Origin: Hymenobacter negativus
GTDB lineage: Bacteria; Bacteroidota; Bacteroidia; Cytophagales; Hymenobacteraceae
Length of the DNA stretch: 64,000 nucleotides
Assembly (NCBI RefSeq): GCF_017571495.1
Contig: NZ_JAGETZ010000001.1
Span: 682,001-746,000 of the forward strand
Reading direction: 5' to 3'
The translations under genes were made by a program, and so were the position numbers. The notes beneath the pieces were generated by a model. It saw only the letters and a list, made by a program, of their open reading frames with translations. It was not told the origin of the DNA and searched no databases. Positions 31,017 through 39,100 of the stretch are shown piece by piece. Positions within the stretch are counted from its first letter, which is position 1. Each line of letters begins with the position of its first letter.

Positions 31017-32021
31017 ATGCGCCTCACCTTTGCCAGCAAGGCCATCATTGCAGCCATCATTCTCATCGGGCTGTATTTCGGCATTCGCCGCTTCACGGCC
31101 TCCAATCCCGATTTGGCCCAAACGGCTCAATCGCCCCGCTCGGCCACCGACCCGATAGCTGACACCAGCAGCACCCCGCCTACTGGTGAAACCCCGACGG
31201 CATCAGGCGCCAAAGCGGCCTTCACCTACACCGCCCCCGAGCCGGTGAACGGCAAGCTGAAAGGCGTGGTAGAGCTGGGAGCCAGCGGCTTCAATTCGTT
31301 CATTGTCCGCATTGACCCGCAGCGCACCTGGAAGCTGGAAAAAGCCGATTTCGGCAACAGCCTGGTGATGGAAAACATGGCCTCGGACGACGACATTCGG
31401 AAGGGCCTCAAGGCCTATATCGGTCAGATGCTGGACTTCGGTGTGGGTGGGCGCGACATTCACTTCGTGGTGAGTTCCGGTGCACTGAAGGCCGAAGGAA
31501 CCGGCAAAATTGTGAAAGCACTGAAAGGCCTGGGCTACGTGGTAAACACCGTGACGCCCGAGAAGGAAGGCGTGCTGGGCCTGCGCTCGGTGCTGCCTGC
31601 CTCGTTTGCCGACCGCGCTTTCGTGGCTGATATCGGCTCGGGCAACACCAAGATTTCGTGGCTCGACGGCAACCAGCCGAAGTCAGTGGAAACCTTCGGC
31701 GCTAAGTACTTCGAGAAAGGCACCACCGACGCCACCGTGGCCACCGAAGTGAAAGAAAAGGCCAACCAAGTGCCGGCCGACCTGCGCGCCACTTGCTTCA
31801 TCATCGGCGGGGTACCGTTTGAGATGGCTAAAAAGGTGCGCAACGGCAAGGAGCGCTACACCGTGCTCGACGCGCCCAGCGCCTACCAGCTCGACAACGC
31901 CAAGTCGAAAGCCGGCCTGAACATTTACAAATCGATTGCCGAGGCCACCGGCTGCAAGCAGTTTGTGTTCGACTGGGACGCCAATTTCACCATCGGCTAC
32001 CTCCTGACGCTGCCGAATTAG
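31017..32021 (+). CDS. Membrane-anchored Ppx/GppA-like (ASKHA fold) protein, 334 aa
   Basis: The N-terminal anchor (IIAAIILIGLYFGIRRF, about 9-25) is nearly the same as that of the binding-protein fusion at 27271. After a Thr/Pro linker comes an ASKHA domain of the exopolyphosphatase type: VVELGASGFNSFIVRID, HFVVSSGA, TPEKEGVLGLRSVLP, FVADIGSGNTKISWLDG and CFIIGGVPFEMAKKV. With this topology the domain would be periplasmic, unlike known Ppx/GppA enzymes. A paralogue with a signal peptide is at 14232-15458. A possible promoter (TTG 30945-30947, TAACATTG 30965-30972) suggests it can also be expressed apart from the ABC genes. Activity is unproven. Confidence 0.8.
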   Translation: MRLTFASKAIIAAIILIGLYFGIRRFTASNPDLAQTAQSPRSATDPIADTSSTPPTGETPTASGAKAAFTYTAPEPVNGKLKGVVELGASGFNSFIVRIDPQRTWKLEKADFGNSLVMENMASDDDIRKGLKAYIGQMLDFGVGGRDIHFVVSSGALKAEGTGKIVKALKGLGYVVNTVTPEKEGVLGLRSVLPASFADRAFVADIGSGNTKISWLDGNQPKSVETFGAKYFEKGTTDATVATEVKEKANQVPADLRATCFIIGGVPFEMAKKVRNGKERYTVLDAPSAYQLDNAKSKAGLNIYKSIAEATGCKQFVFDWDANFTIGYLLTLPN

Positions 32022-32042
32022 CAACGCCGATTGAGCCGATTT

Positions 32043-32076
32043 TAAATGCCCTGTCAATTTTTGGCGGGGCATTTTT
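32043..32076 (+). terminator. Rho-independent terminator
   Basis: AAATGCCC and GGGGCATTTTT form a stem with a T run, 22 bases after the end of the Ppx-like gene. It marks the end of the envelope cluster. Confidence 0.75.
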
Positions 32077-32098
32077 CATTGGTGGCAAGGCTGGTTGG

Positions 32099-32188
32099 CA
32101 GAGCGTGTACCCCGAATTTTCAATTCCGCCTGTGTTGAATGGTTTAGGTTCTGAAGGGCCGAACCGGAAATTCGGGGTACGCGCTCTG
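32099..32188. repeat. Imperfect inverted repeat of the GTACCCCGAA family
   Basis: The left arm CAGAGCGTGTACCCCGAATT (from 32099) and the right arm, which ends in AATTCGGGGTACGCGCTCTG, pair with a few mismatches. It shares GTACCCCGAAATT with the perfect element at 8399-8495. Confidence 0.8.
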
Positions 32189-32265
32189 TTGGCGTACGCG
32201 GCATTTAAAACACTTGAGCAGCCAGCCCGTTTCTTAGGCCGCTGCTATTCTCCAAATTCCGCCTT

Positions 32266-33279
32266 ATGGCCCAACGCATTTCCTACCTCCGCAACGACAC
32301 CCTGCCCACCATCAAGCCCGGCTACCCCGGCAACAAACTGTTCGGCTCGGAATTCGCCAACGGCGAGGAATTATTTGAGCCCAGCTTCGCCAACGTGCTC
32401 AAGTGGCAGCTCTCGACCAACCCGCAGAAGGAAGAAAAAAAGGCCGACACCTGGGCCCCTACTGTGGTGGACTGCACGGCCGCGTTTTCGGCTACTGAGG
32501 ACATGCTGGTGTGGCTGGGACACTCCTGCTTTTTGTTACGGGCCGCTGGCGTTTCCCTGCTCTTCGACCCCGTGCTATTTAGCTCGCTGGGGCTACGCCA
32601 CCGCCACGCCCTCCCCTGCCCACCCGAGGCCATTCGGAGCATCGACTACCTGCTGCTCTCACACGGCCACCGCGACCATCTGGATGAGCAATCCATCAAG
32701 CTGCTCGCTACGCACAACCCACAGATGCAGGTGCTGTCGTCGCTGCGCATGGGGCCGCTGCTGCGCGGCATGGCGCCCGGCCTGCCCGTGCAGGAGGCCG
32801 GCTGGTGGCAGCAGTACGACCTCGGCCCCAATTCGCCGCTCGAAATCACCTACCTGCCCGCCGCCCACTGGCACCGCCGCGGCCTGCTGGATATGAACCG
32901 CGTGCTCTGGGGCAGCTTCATGCTGCGGGTGCATGACAAGCTCATCTACTTCGCCGGCGACACCGCCTACGCCGACCATTTCGAGCAAATTGAGCAGCGC
33001 TTCGGCCCCATCGACATTGCCCTAATGCCCATCGGGGCCTACAAGCCAGCATACATGATGGCCAAAAGCCACGTCAACCCCCACGAGGCTGCCAAGGCCG
33101 TGAACGTGCTGCGCGCCGGCCACGTCGTACCCATGCACTACGGCACCTTCTCTCTGGCCGACGAGCCTGCTTCCGAGCCCCTACGTGAGCTAACCAAGGT
33201 GGCGGCCGGTGGCATGCTGCGCGGCGAACTGCACGCGCCCGCCGTGGGCGAAGTGTTGCGCTGGCAGGAGTGGGAATAG
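32266..33279 (+). CDS. MBL-fold metallohydrolase (UlaG/NAPE-PLD-like), 337 aa
   Basis: A metallo-beta-lactamase-fold hydrolase. The metal motif is LLLSHGHRDHLDEQS. Earlier there is VWLGHSCFLLRAAGVSLLFD, and later IYFAGDTAYADHF and VPMHYGTFSLADEP, all typical of the family that includes NAPE-type phospholipase D. The length fits that family. The N-terminus (MAQRISYLRNDTLPTIKPGY) also resembles NAPE-PLD-like bacterial proteins. It is cytoplasmic, as no signal peptide is seen. The substrate may be a phospholipid derivative or another ester. Confidence 0.9.
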   Translation: MAQRISYLRNDTLPTIKPGYPGNKLFGSEFANGEELFEPSFANVLKWQLSTNPQKEEKKADTWAPTVVDCTAAFSATEDMLVWLGHSCFLLRAAGVSLLFDPVLFSSLGLRHRHALPCPPEAIRSIDYLLLSHGHRDHLDEQSIKLLATHNPQMQVLSSLRMGPLLRGMAPGLPVQEAGWWQQYDLGPNSPLEITYLPAAHWHRRGLLDMNRVLWGSFMLRVHDKLIYFAGDTAYADHFEQIEQRFGPIDIALMPIGAYKPAYMMAKSHVNPHEAAKAVNVLRAGHVVPMHYGTFSLADEPASEPLRELTKVAAGGMLRGELHAPAVGEVLRWQEWE

Positions 33280-33427
33280 CAGGAGCAGTATTCCAAGGTG
33301 TTCCGCCACAATTCCCACATACTCCGCCGCGGTTCCAAAACGCTTCACCAGCTTCCCGGATGCTCCCCTGCGGTTTTCATGCCTTCCGCTAAGGCAATGA
33401 GCACTGCCGCCACGCCGCTTACGGCGC

Positions 33428-33435
33428 TACCTTTG
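33428..33435 (+). promoter_or_regulatory. Candidate -7 box
   Basis: TACCTTTG matches the Bacteroidota -7 consensus, 64 bases before the symporter ATG. No TTG is found at about -33. The rest of the 220-base gap (33280-33499) shows no gene. Confidence 0.4.
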
Positions 33436-33499
33436 CCCCCTTCTGGTTGCGCTACAGCTTAAGTCAACAGCCAGCTGCCATTAGCTAACTGCTAAATTC

Positions 33500-35002
33500 A
33501 TGTCGCCAACGTTAGTCTTGAGCCTGGTTGCGGGCTACTTCGCCGTTCTCATCATCATTGCCGTCCTCACCTCGCGCGGCGCCACCAGCGAAAGCTTCTT
33601 CGTGGCCAACCGCAACGCGCCGTGGTACATGGTGGCCTTCGCCATGATTGGCACCTCGCTTTCGGGCGTCACTTTCATCTCGGTGCCGGGCAACGTGTAC
33701 GGCAAAAGCTGGAGCTACCTGGCCGTGGCGCTGGGCTTTGTGGCGGGATACTTCGTCATCGGCACGGTGCTGCTGCCGCTCTACTACCGCCTGCGGCTGG
33801 TGAGCATCTACACCTATCTGGAGCAGCGCTTTGGCTACTGGAGCTACAAGACAGGGGCGCTGTTTTTCCTCATCTCCCGCTCGCTGGGCTCGGCCCTGCG
33901 GCTGTACTTGGTAGCCAATGTGCTGCAGCTGGCCGTATTCGATGAGATGGGGGTGTCGTTTTCCGTGACGGTAATGGTCAGCATCTTTTTCATCTACCTC
34001 TACACCTTCAAGGGCGGCCTCAAAACCATTCTCTGGACCGATACCTTTCAGACGCTGGCCATGCTGAGCTGCGTGGCCCTGAGCATCTACTTCATGTCCG
34101 ATGCGCTGAATTTCTCTTTCAAGCAGCTCGTCTCGTCGGTCCGCGACAGCCCCATGTCGCAGGTCTACTTCTCCGATTTTCGGGACGATAAATTCTTTTG
34201 GAAGCAGTTTGCCTCCGGCATGTTCATCACCATCGTGATGACCGGGCTCGACCAGGATTTGATGCAGAAAAACCTGAGCTGCCGCAGCCTCGGCGAGGCC
34301 CAGAAGAACCTGTTCTGGTTCACGCCCGTCATCGTGAGCGTCAACATTCTGTTCCTCACGCTGGGCGTGCTCATGTACCAATACGCTGCCGCCAAGGGCC
34401 TGAACCTGCCCGAAATGCCTCAGCTTCACAACCTAAAAGGCACCTTCGATACCGACAAGGTTTTCCCCTTCCTGGCTACTAAGCAGTTCTCGCTGGCAGC
34501 GGGCGTCATCTTCATTCTGGGCATCATCGCCGTCACCTACGCCTCCGCCGATTCGGCCCTGACTTCGCTCACCACTTCTTTCTGCATCGATTTCCTGAAC
34601 ATCAAGCAATACCCTGAAACCCAGCAGACCCGCGTGCGGCAGCTCACGCACCTGGGCTGGTCGGTGGCACTCATTATCATCATTCTCATTTTCCGCCTCT
34701 ATAAAGAAGGCAGCCTGATTGACGCCGTATACAAAGCGGCGGGTTTCACCTACGGGCCACTGCTGGGTCTGTTCGCCTTCGGCATCTTCACCGGGCGCGG
34801 GCTGCGCGACCGGCTGGTGCTGCCCGTGTGCGTGGCCGCCGTGCTGCTCACGGTGCTCATCGTGTCGCACTCCGTAGAGTGGCTCAACGGCTACAAGTTC
34901 GGCTTCGAAATCCTGCTGCTCAACGGAGCGTTGGTATTTCTGGGTTTACTAGCCATTTCGCGCCCCAATGGGATGAACCCCATCGCCGAACCTGCGGTTT
35001 AA
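33500..35002 (+). CDS. Sodium:solute symporter (SSS family), 500 aa
   Basis: An inner-membrane transporter with about 13 helices of the LeuT-like SSS fold. Family landmarks are TSESFFVANRNAPWYMVAFA, GTSLSGVTFISVPG, the GLDQDLMQKNLSCRS loop with conserved Arg and Ser, and TYASADSALTSLTTS, which carries the second sodium-site serines. The substrate (sugar, sialic acid or carboxylate) cannot be assigned. The next gene begins six bases after the stop, so the TonB-like protein may share its message. Confidence 0.92.
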   Translation: MSPTLVLSLVAGYFAVLIIIAVLTSRGATSESFFVANRNAPWYMVAFAMIGTSLSGVTFISVPGNVYGKSWSYLAVALGFVAGYFVIGTVLLPLYYRLRLVSIYTYLEQRFGYWSYKTGALFFLISRSLGSALRLYLVANVLQLAVFDEMGVSFSVTVMVSIFFIYLYTFKGGLKTILWTDTFQTLAMLSCVALSIYFMSDALNFSFKQLVSSVRDSPMSQVYFSDFRDDKFFWKQFASGMFITIVMTGLDQDLMQKNLSCRSLGEAQKNLFWFTPVIVSVNILFLTLGVLMYQYAAAKGLNLPEMPQLHNLKGTFDTDKVFPFLATKQFSLAAGVIFILGIIAVTYASADSALTSLTTSFCIDFLNIKQYPETQQTRVRQLTHLGWSVALIIIILIFRLYKEGSLIDAVYKAAGFTYGPLLGLFAFGIFTGRGLRDRLVLPVCVAAVLLTVLIVSHSVEWLNGYKFGFEILLLNGALVFLGLLAISRPNGMNPIAEPAV

Positions 35003-35008
35003 GCTTTT

Positions 35009-35482
35009 ATGACCAAACCCATCCTCTCGCTGCTCCTGCTGCTGGCCGCTACTTCGGCAGCCTTTGCCCAACAGCCCGGTACGCCGGCGGCTCCCGCCAA
35101 AGCCCCCATCGTGTTAAAATCTGGCCACATGCAGGCCCAGGCTCACGGCGCCGCCAACCGGCCCGATAAAGCGCCGTCGTTCCCCGGCGGCGCACCCGCG
35201 CTGGGCGTGTTTTTTCAGCAGCATGTAAAATATCCAGAGGCGGCACGCGTCAAAAACATTACCGGCAACGTGCTGCTCACCGCCACCGTGGGCGCGGATG
35301 GGACGTTGAGCGACTTCAAAGTGGCCCAATCGCTCTCGCCCGAGTGCGATGCGGAGGCGCTGCGAGCGGCCGCTCAACTACCTGCTTGGCAGCCGGCTAC
35401 CCGCAAAGGCGTACCCGTGCCGGTCATGATTCAATTGCCGGTGCCCTTTGCCAACGGAGCAGTTTTGAGCGTTGAGAAGTAG
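35009..35482 (+). CDS. Exported TonB C-terminal-like protein, 157 aa
   Basis: A signal peptide (ILSLLLLLAATSAAFAQQ) is followed by a short Pro/Ala stretch and then a TonB_C domain at about 65-150: GVFFQQHVKYPEAARVKNIT, GNVLLTATVGADGTLSDFKV and ALRAAAQLPAWQPATRKG. Unlike true TonB it has no membrane anchor, so it would be free in the periplasm, a common form in Bacteroidota of unknown function. It is only six bases downstream of the symporter gene. Confidence 0.85.
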   Translation: MTKPILSLLLLLAATSAAFAQQPGTPAAPAKAPIVLKSGHMQAQAHGAANRPDKAPSFPGGAPALGVFFQQHVKYPEAARVKNITGNVLLTATVGADGTLSDFKVAQSLSPECDAEALRAAAQLPAWQPATRKGVPVPVMIQLPVPFANGAVLSVEK

Positions 35483-35496
35483 TACCCCTACGAAAA

Positions 35497-35532
35497 AGAA
35501 CGTCATTTCGGCTGCGCTCAGCATGACGTCCT
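35497..35532. repeat. Short deletion form of the ATGCTGAGCGCAGCC repeat
   Basis: AAGAACGTCATTTCGGCTGC followed by GCTCAGCATGACGTCC keeps the two outer ends of the 29068-type palindrome but only part of one arm. It looks like an element collapsed by internal deletion. Confidence 0.7.
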
Positions 35533-35623
35533 GATTCACAACTTCCTCATGCCGCCTTCATCCGCTCCTCACCCCTACCTGGCGTATTTGCCACGTTATT
35601 ATTAGCCGAATTATCCCCGCCCA

Positions 35624-37474
35624 ATGGCAAGAAGTGGATTAAATACCAGCGGCAGCGATGCGACCGCCGACCTGCCCAAACCGAAAGTAAATAAGGAATC
35701 GCTCCGGCGCGGCCTGCGGATTTTCCGCTACGTGCTGCCTTACCGGAGCAAGTTTATTGTGGGGATGGTGCTGCTGGTACTGAGTAGCATCAGCACCATG
35801 TCGTTCCCATGGATAGCCGGCAAGCTCGTGAACGTGGCCACCGGCCAGCCGCTGGTATTGCCCGGCGGCCTGACGCTTGATATCAACCGCGTGGCCATTG
35901 GGCTGTTTGCGGTGACTGTGCTACAGGGCGTGTTCTCCTTTGGCCGTATCTGGTTTTTCACGCAGGTGAGCGAGTTTACGGTGCGCGACATTCGGCAGGC
36001 ACTCTATGCCAAATTCGTGCAGCTGCCCATCCCGTTTTATGAGAAAAACCGCGTAGGCGCTATCACTTCGCGTATTACCTCCGACGTGAGCCAGATTCAG
36101 GACTCGTTTTCGCTGACGCTGGCTGAGCTGTTTCGGCAGGTATTTACGCTACTGGGTGGCATCGGCTTCATCATGGTGGTGTCGTGGAAACTGTCGCTGT
36201 TTATGCTACTCACTTTCCCGCCCATTGTGCTGGCAGCGGGGCTATTCGGGCGTAAAATCCGGACGCTTTCTAAGACGGTGCAGCAAGAATTAGCCCATAC
36301 CAACACCATTGTAGAAGAGACACTGCAAGCCATCAATTCGGTGAAGGCCTTCACGAATGAGCGATTTGAAACTGGCCGCTACAACGCCTCGCTGGGCAAG
36401 GTGGTACGGGCCGCGCTGCAAAGCAACCTGTACCGCGGCGGCTTCGTGTCATTTGTGATTATCGGCCTGTTCGGCGGCATCATCCTGGTACTGTGGCGCG
36501 GCGCCACGCTGGTGCATACTCCCGTCACCGACCCCAACCATTTGCAAATCGGCGACCTCACGGCTTTCATCATCTACACGGCCTTCATCGGAGCCTCGGT
36601 TGCCGGGCTGGGCGAAATCTACGGCAAAGTTCAGAGCACCCTCGGTGCTTCCGAGCGCATCCTCGAAATCCTAGACGAAGCGCCCGAGCCCACGCACATC
36701 GAGCCCGCTGTAGGGCTGGTGCCAACCCGCATTCACGGCGACATTCGGTACGAGCACGTGGCTTTCCGCTACCCCACACGGCCCGACGTGCCAGTGCTTT
36801 CCGACATTGACTTCCATATCGCGGCGGGCGAGAAAATTGCCCTCGTCGGCCCCAGCGGCGCGGGCAAAAGCACCATTGCGGGGCTGCTGATGCAATTCTA
36901 TCCGCTCAGCGGCGGCCGCATCATCGTAGATGGGCACGACGTGCAGGACTACGACCTCACCGGTTTGCGCCGCCACATCGGCATCGTGCCGCAGGAAACG
37001 TTACTTTTTGGCGGCACCATCCGCGAGAACATTGCCTACGGCCGGCCCGACGCCGCTGATGCTGAAATTATCGAAGCCGCCCAGCGCGCCAACGCCTGGC
37101 AGTTCATCCAGGCCTTTCCCGATGCGCTCGATACAGTAGTGGGCGACCGCGGCATCAAGCTTTCGGGTGGGCAGCGCCAGCGCGTGGCCATTGCCCGCGC
37201 CATCCTGAAAAACCCCGCCATCCTAATTCTGGACGAAGCCACGTCCTCGCTCGACAGCGAAAGTGAAAAGCTGGTGCAAGGCGCCCTAGATGAGTTGATG
37301 CAGCACCGCACCAGCCTCATCATTGCCCACCGCCTGAGCACCATCCGCAAAGTCGATAAAATCCTGGTCATCGACGGCGGCCGCATCGTAGAAGCCGGCT
37401 CACATGAGGAATTGAGCGAGCGCGAGGGCGGGCTGTACGCGAATCTGTTGCGACTGCAGTTTGAATTGACGTAG
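35624..37474 (+). CDS. ABC transporter, fused permease and ATPase (MsbA/LmrA-like), 616 aa
   Basis: A half-size type IV exporter that works as a homodimer. The six-helix membrane domain spans about residues 40-340, starting LRIFRYVLPYRSKFIVGMVL. The nucleotide-binding domain follows: Walker A GPSGAGKST, Q-loop VPQETLLFGGTIRENIAYG, signature LSGGQRQRVAIARA, Walker B ILILDEATSSLD and H-loop LIIAHRLSTI. A lipid or drug export role is possible; the lipid A flippase MsbA has the same plan, so this cannot be excluded. It is monocistronic, ending in a good terminator. Confidence 0.94.
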   Translation: MARSGLNTSGSDATADLPKPKVNKESLRRGLRIFRYVLPYRSKFIVGMVLLVLSSISTMSFPWIAGKLVNVATGQPLVLPGGLTLDINRVAIGLFAVTVLQGVFSFGRIWFFTQVSEFTVRDIRQALYAKFVQLPIPFYEKNRVGAITSRITSDVSQIQDSFSLTLAELFRQVFTLLGGIGFIMVVSWKLSLFMLLTFPPIVLAAGLFGRKIRTLSKTVQQELAHTNTIVEETLQAINSVKAFTNERFETGRYNASLGKVVRAALQSNLYRGGFVSFVIIGLFGGIILVLWRGATLVHTPVTDPNHLQIGDLTAFIIYTAFIGASVAGLGEIYGKVQSTLGASERILEILDEAPEPTHIEPAVGLVPTRIHGDIRYEHVAFRYPTRPDVPVLSDIDFHIAAGEKIALVGPSGAGKSTIAGLLMQFYPLSGGRIIVDGHDVQDYDLTGLRRHIGIVPQETLLFGGTIRENIAYGRPDAADAEIIEAAQRANAWQFIQAFPDALDTVVGDRGIKLSGGQRQRVAIARAILKNPAILILDEATSSLDSESEKLVQGALDELMQHRTSLIIAHRLSTIRKVDKILVIDGGRIVEAGSHEELSEREGGLYANLLRLQFELT

Positions 37475-37495
37475 TAGTTCGACTGAGCACACGAT

Positions 37496-37545
37496 TACGG
37501 CCCTTGACTCGTTGGCATCAGCGAAGCAAGGGCCGTATATTTTTT
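37496..37545 (+). terminator. Rho-independent terminator of the ABC exporter
   Basis: TACGGCCCTTG (37496-37506) pairs perfectly with CAAGGGCCGTA (37527-37537), followed by TATTTTTT. Confidence 0.88.
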
Positions 37546-37557
37546 AAAACGTGACAC

Positions 37558-37599
37558 GCAGCAAAATAAAAACTCATAAGAGTTTAGGGATTTTGCTGC
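37558..37599. repeat. AT-rich nested stem-loop
   Basis: GCAGCAAAAT (37558-37567) pairs with ATTTTGCTGC (37590-37599), and inside it AAACTC pairs with GAGTTT. The rest of the gap to 37724 is AT-rich and without genes, apart from a small CTATGC/GCATAG hairpin near 37668-37684. Confidence 0.6.
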
Positions 37600-37724
37600 T
37601 AGATATGGGGCAATTTGTCAGTTTGATATTTTGATGGTGGTCTTAACAGGTATTTATGCCGTTGACGCTATGCGAAAGGCATAGTAGATTCAACTAAGCA
37701 TTTTCCTACTTAAAGGGCAGGGAC

Positions 37725-38567
37725 CTACTGCCGACGCCGCACCTGCGCAAACTCTAACGGCACCACGTTGCTACCCACCGGCGCCTTCACTACCAGCGCG
37801 TCGGCGGCATCGTAGCGAGGGAAGTAGAGGTAGCCGCGCACCTGCTGGCCGGGCTCTAGCGTCACCTTGCGTAGCGCATATTCCTGAAGCATGGCGGCAC
37901 GCTGCCGCAATACATCCGACGCTACAGCGTGCTCGATTTTAGTGGCCGCGGAAATGACATTATACGTCACGGCCACATCGTGAATGGCGGCGCGGCTTTG
38001 GTACTGCGCCACCGTTTCGCGCTTGCCGATGCTGGCTACATCGGTCGCCAGGCTGGCCGCGCCCAAGGCCAAACCTAGCCAATCGAAGCGGGCAGCTTTG
38101 GCAGCCTCACTCTCGGCCTTGTCGTGCAGCGCGGATATTTCAGGCTCGGGGTCGAAAGCGCGCACGGCTTGGGGCGGCAGCGGCGGCAGCGGCAACGACA
38201 TGCTGGCGGCAGCTACGGCAGCCGTTACTTCAGCACCTGGCAGGGGCTTGGGGCGCTTGGCTTTGGGAGTAAGAGCGGGCGCGGACTGGCGGCTGGCCTC
38301 GTATTGAAAAGCGGCCGGGTCCACTACCAGCGCGTGGTGCGTGGGGTTGCGGTATTCGGCCTCAAAAACCACCCGGTTGGCCTCGTAGCAAATGAAGCTC
38401 AGGCGCACTTCAACGCTGTCGGCGGTAGCCAGGGCCTGTTCGCGGCCTTCTACAAACAGGTTGGTGGATTGGGCGGGTTTCAGGCCCAGCTGATAGGTGG
38501 GAGCGCAGGCCGTAGCCAAGCCGGCCAGAGCCAGCAAACGCAGGGGACGAAGCGTAGACAGGTCCAT
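37725..38567 (-). CDS. Putative lipoprotein, 280 aa
   Basis: The start at 38567 (MDLSTLRPLRLLALAGLATA) gives a lipoprotein signal with the cysteine in LATAC; the upstream in-frame ATG would add 18 polar residues before the signal. The mature part begins APTYQLGLKPAQSTNLFVEG. There is a Pro-rich segment (LPLPPLPPQAV) and a hydrophobic helix (DWLGLALGAASLATDVASI) in the middle. Beta-rich ends such as VRGYLYFPRYDAADALVVKA recall the lipoprotein at 10202-10912, so the two may be distant relatives. No family is recognised. Confidence 0.72.
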   Translation of the reverse strand: MDLSTLRPLRLLALAGLATACAPTYQLGLKPAQSTNLFVEGREQALATADSVEVRLSFICYEANRVVFEAEYRNPTHHALVVDPAAFQYEASRQSAPALTPKAKRPKPLPGAEVTAAVAAASMSLPLPPLPPQAVRAFDPEPEISALHDKAESEAAKAARFDWLGLALGAASLATDVASIGKRETVAQYQSRAAIHDVAVTYNVISAATKIEHAVASDVLRQRAAMLQEYALRKVTLEPGQQVRGYLYFPRYDAADALVVKAPVGSNVVPLEFAQVRRRQ

Positions 38568-38661
38568 AAAACCGCGTGGTTTAGTGGTGGGATTCTGGCG
38601 GGAAGATGCAGCCTGGGACATTTCGGTTGCATGCCCCCCGAAATTTTATTTTTACGCCAAT

Positions 38662-39042
38662 TTACAAATCTGCCGGCAAGTGAAAAGCTCCTGATTCATC
38701 AACCCCAAACGGCCAGCTGCGGCGCACCGCTGCCAGCGGCACCGGCCCAAAAACGTGCGCAAAATGCTGTTGCCGACTGGGCATCCATTCGCGCGTTACG
38801 CGCACGCTAGCCGCGGCCAGTACGTCCTCGTCCCATTCCAGCAAAACCAAATCGGCCCGCCCGGCATAATACCGGCGGGCCGTTTCCAGAATCTGGTGCT
38901 GCTCCGAGGAATGAATAAATCCTTCAGCCGCCAGGTCAGTGCTAATAAAAAAGCCGGTTTCCTGAGCAAGCTGCCAGTCGGCAGGTTCGGCAAGGCGGTA
39001 GAGAAGTTTTGAGGGTTGAATGTTGAGGGTTGAATTATCCAT
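38662..39042 (-). CDS. DUF952 family protein, 126 aa, N-terminus encoded by a repeat
   Basis: The DUF952 core is clear: LLYRLAEPADW, GFIHSSEQHQILETARRYY and ADLVLLEWDEDVL, ending in FGPVPLAAVRRSWPF. The family is related to ADP-ribose-binding or transferase-like small proteins and has no proven function. The first dozen residues (MDNSTLNIQPSK) come from the left arm of the inverted repeat at 39005-39092. Family members normally begin right before the LYRL segment, so the element appears to have supplied the present start codon and a new N-terminal extension. Confidence 0.85.
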   Translation of the reverse strand: MDNSTLNIQPSKLLYRLAEPADWQLAQETGFFISTDLAAEGFIHSSEQHQILETARRYYAGRADLVLLEWDEDVLAAASVRVTREWMPSRQQHFAHVFGPVPLAAVRRSWPFGVDESGAFHLPADL

Positions 39043-39092
39043 TGTATCTGTTTCCTGCTCAGAAAATCACTCAACATTCAACCCTCAAAACT
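39005..39092. repeat. Inverted repeat with perfect 22-bp arms (GAGGGTTGAA type)
   Basis: The arms 39005-39026 (AGTTTTGAGGGTTGAATGTT plus GA) and 39071-39092 are fully complementary. The left arm and its extension GAGGGTTGAA lie inside the DUF952 coding sequence. The right arm ends nine bases before the stop of the next minus-strand gene. Confidence 0.9.
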
Positions 39093-39100
39093 CAACCTTT

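Noticed and set aside
30970..31158. Alternative small open frame overlapping the start of the Ppx-like gene
   Set aside because: It is out of frame with a clearly conserved anchor sequence that matches the one at 27271, so the annotated frame is preferred.
33280..33370. Possible inverted repeat downstream of the MBL gene
   Set aside because: Repeated words (TTCC, CCACA) are present but no convincing stem forms.
35624..37474. Assignment as the essential lipid A flippase msbA
   Set aside because: The fold and motifs match many exporters. Nothing in the sequence or neighbours proves the lipid A substrate, so no symbol is given.
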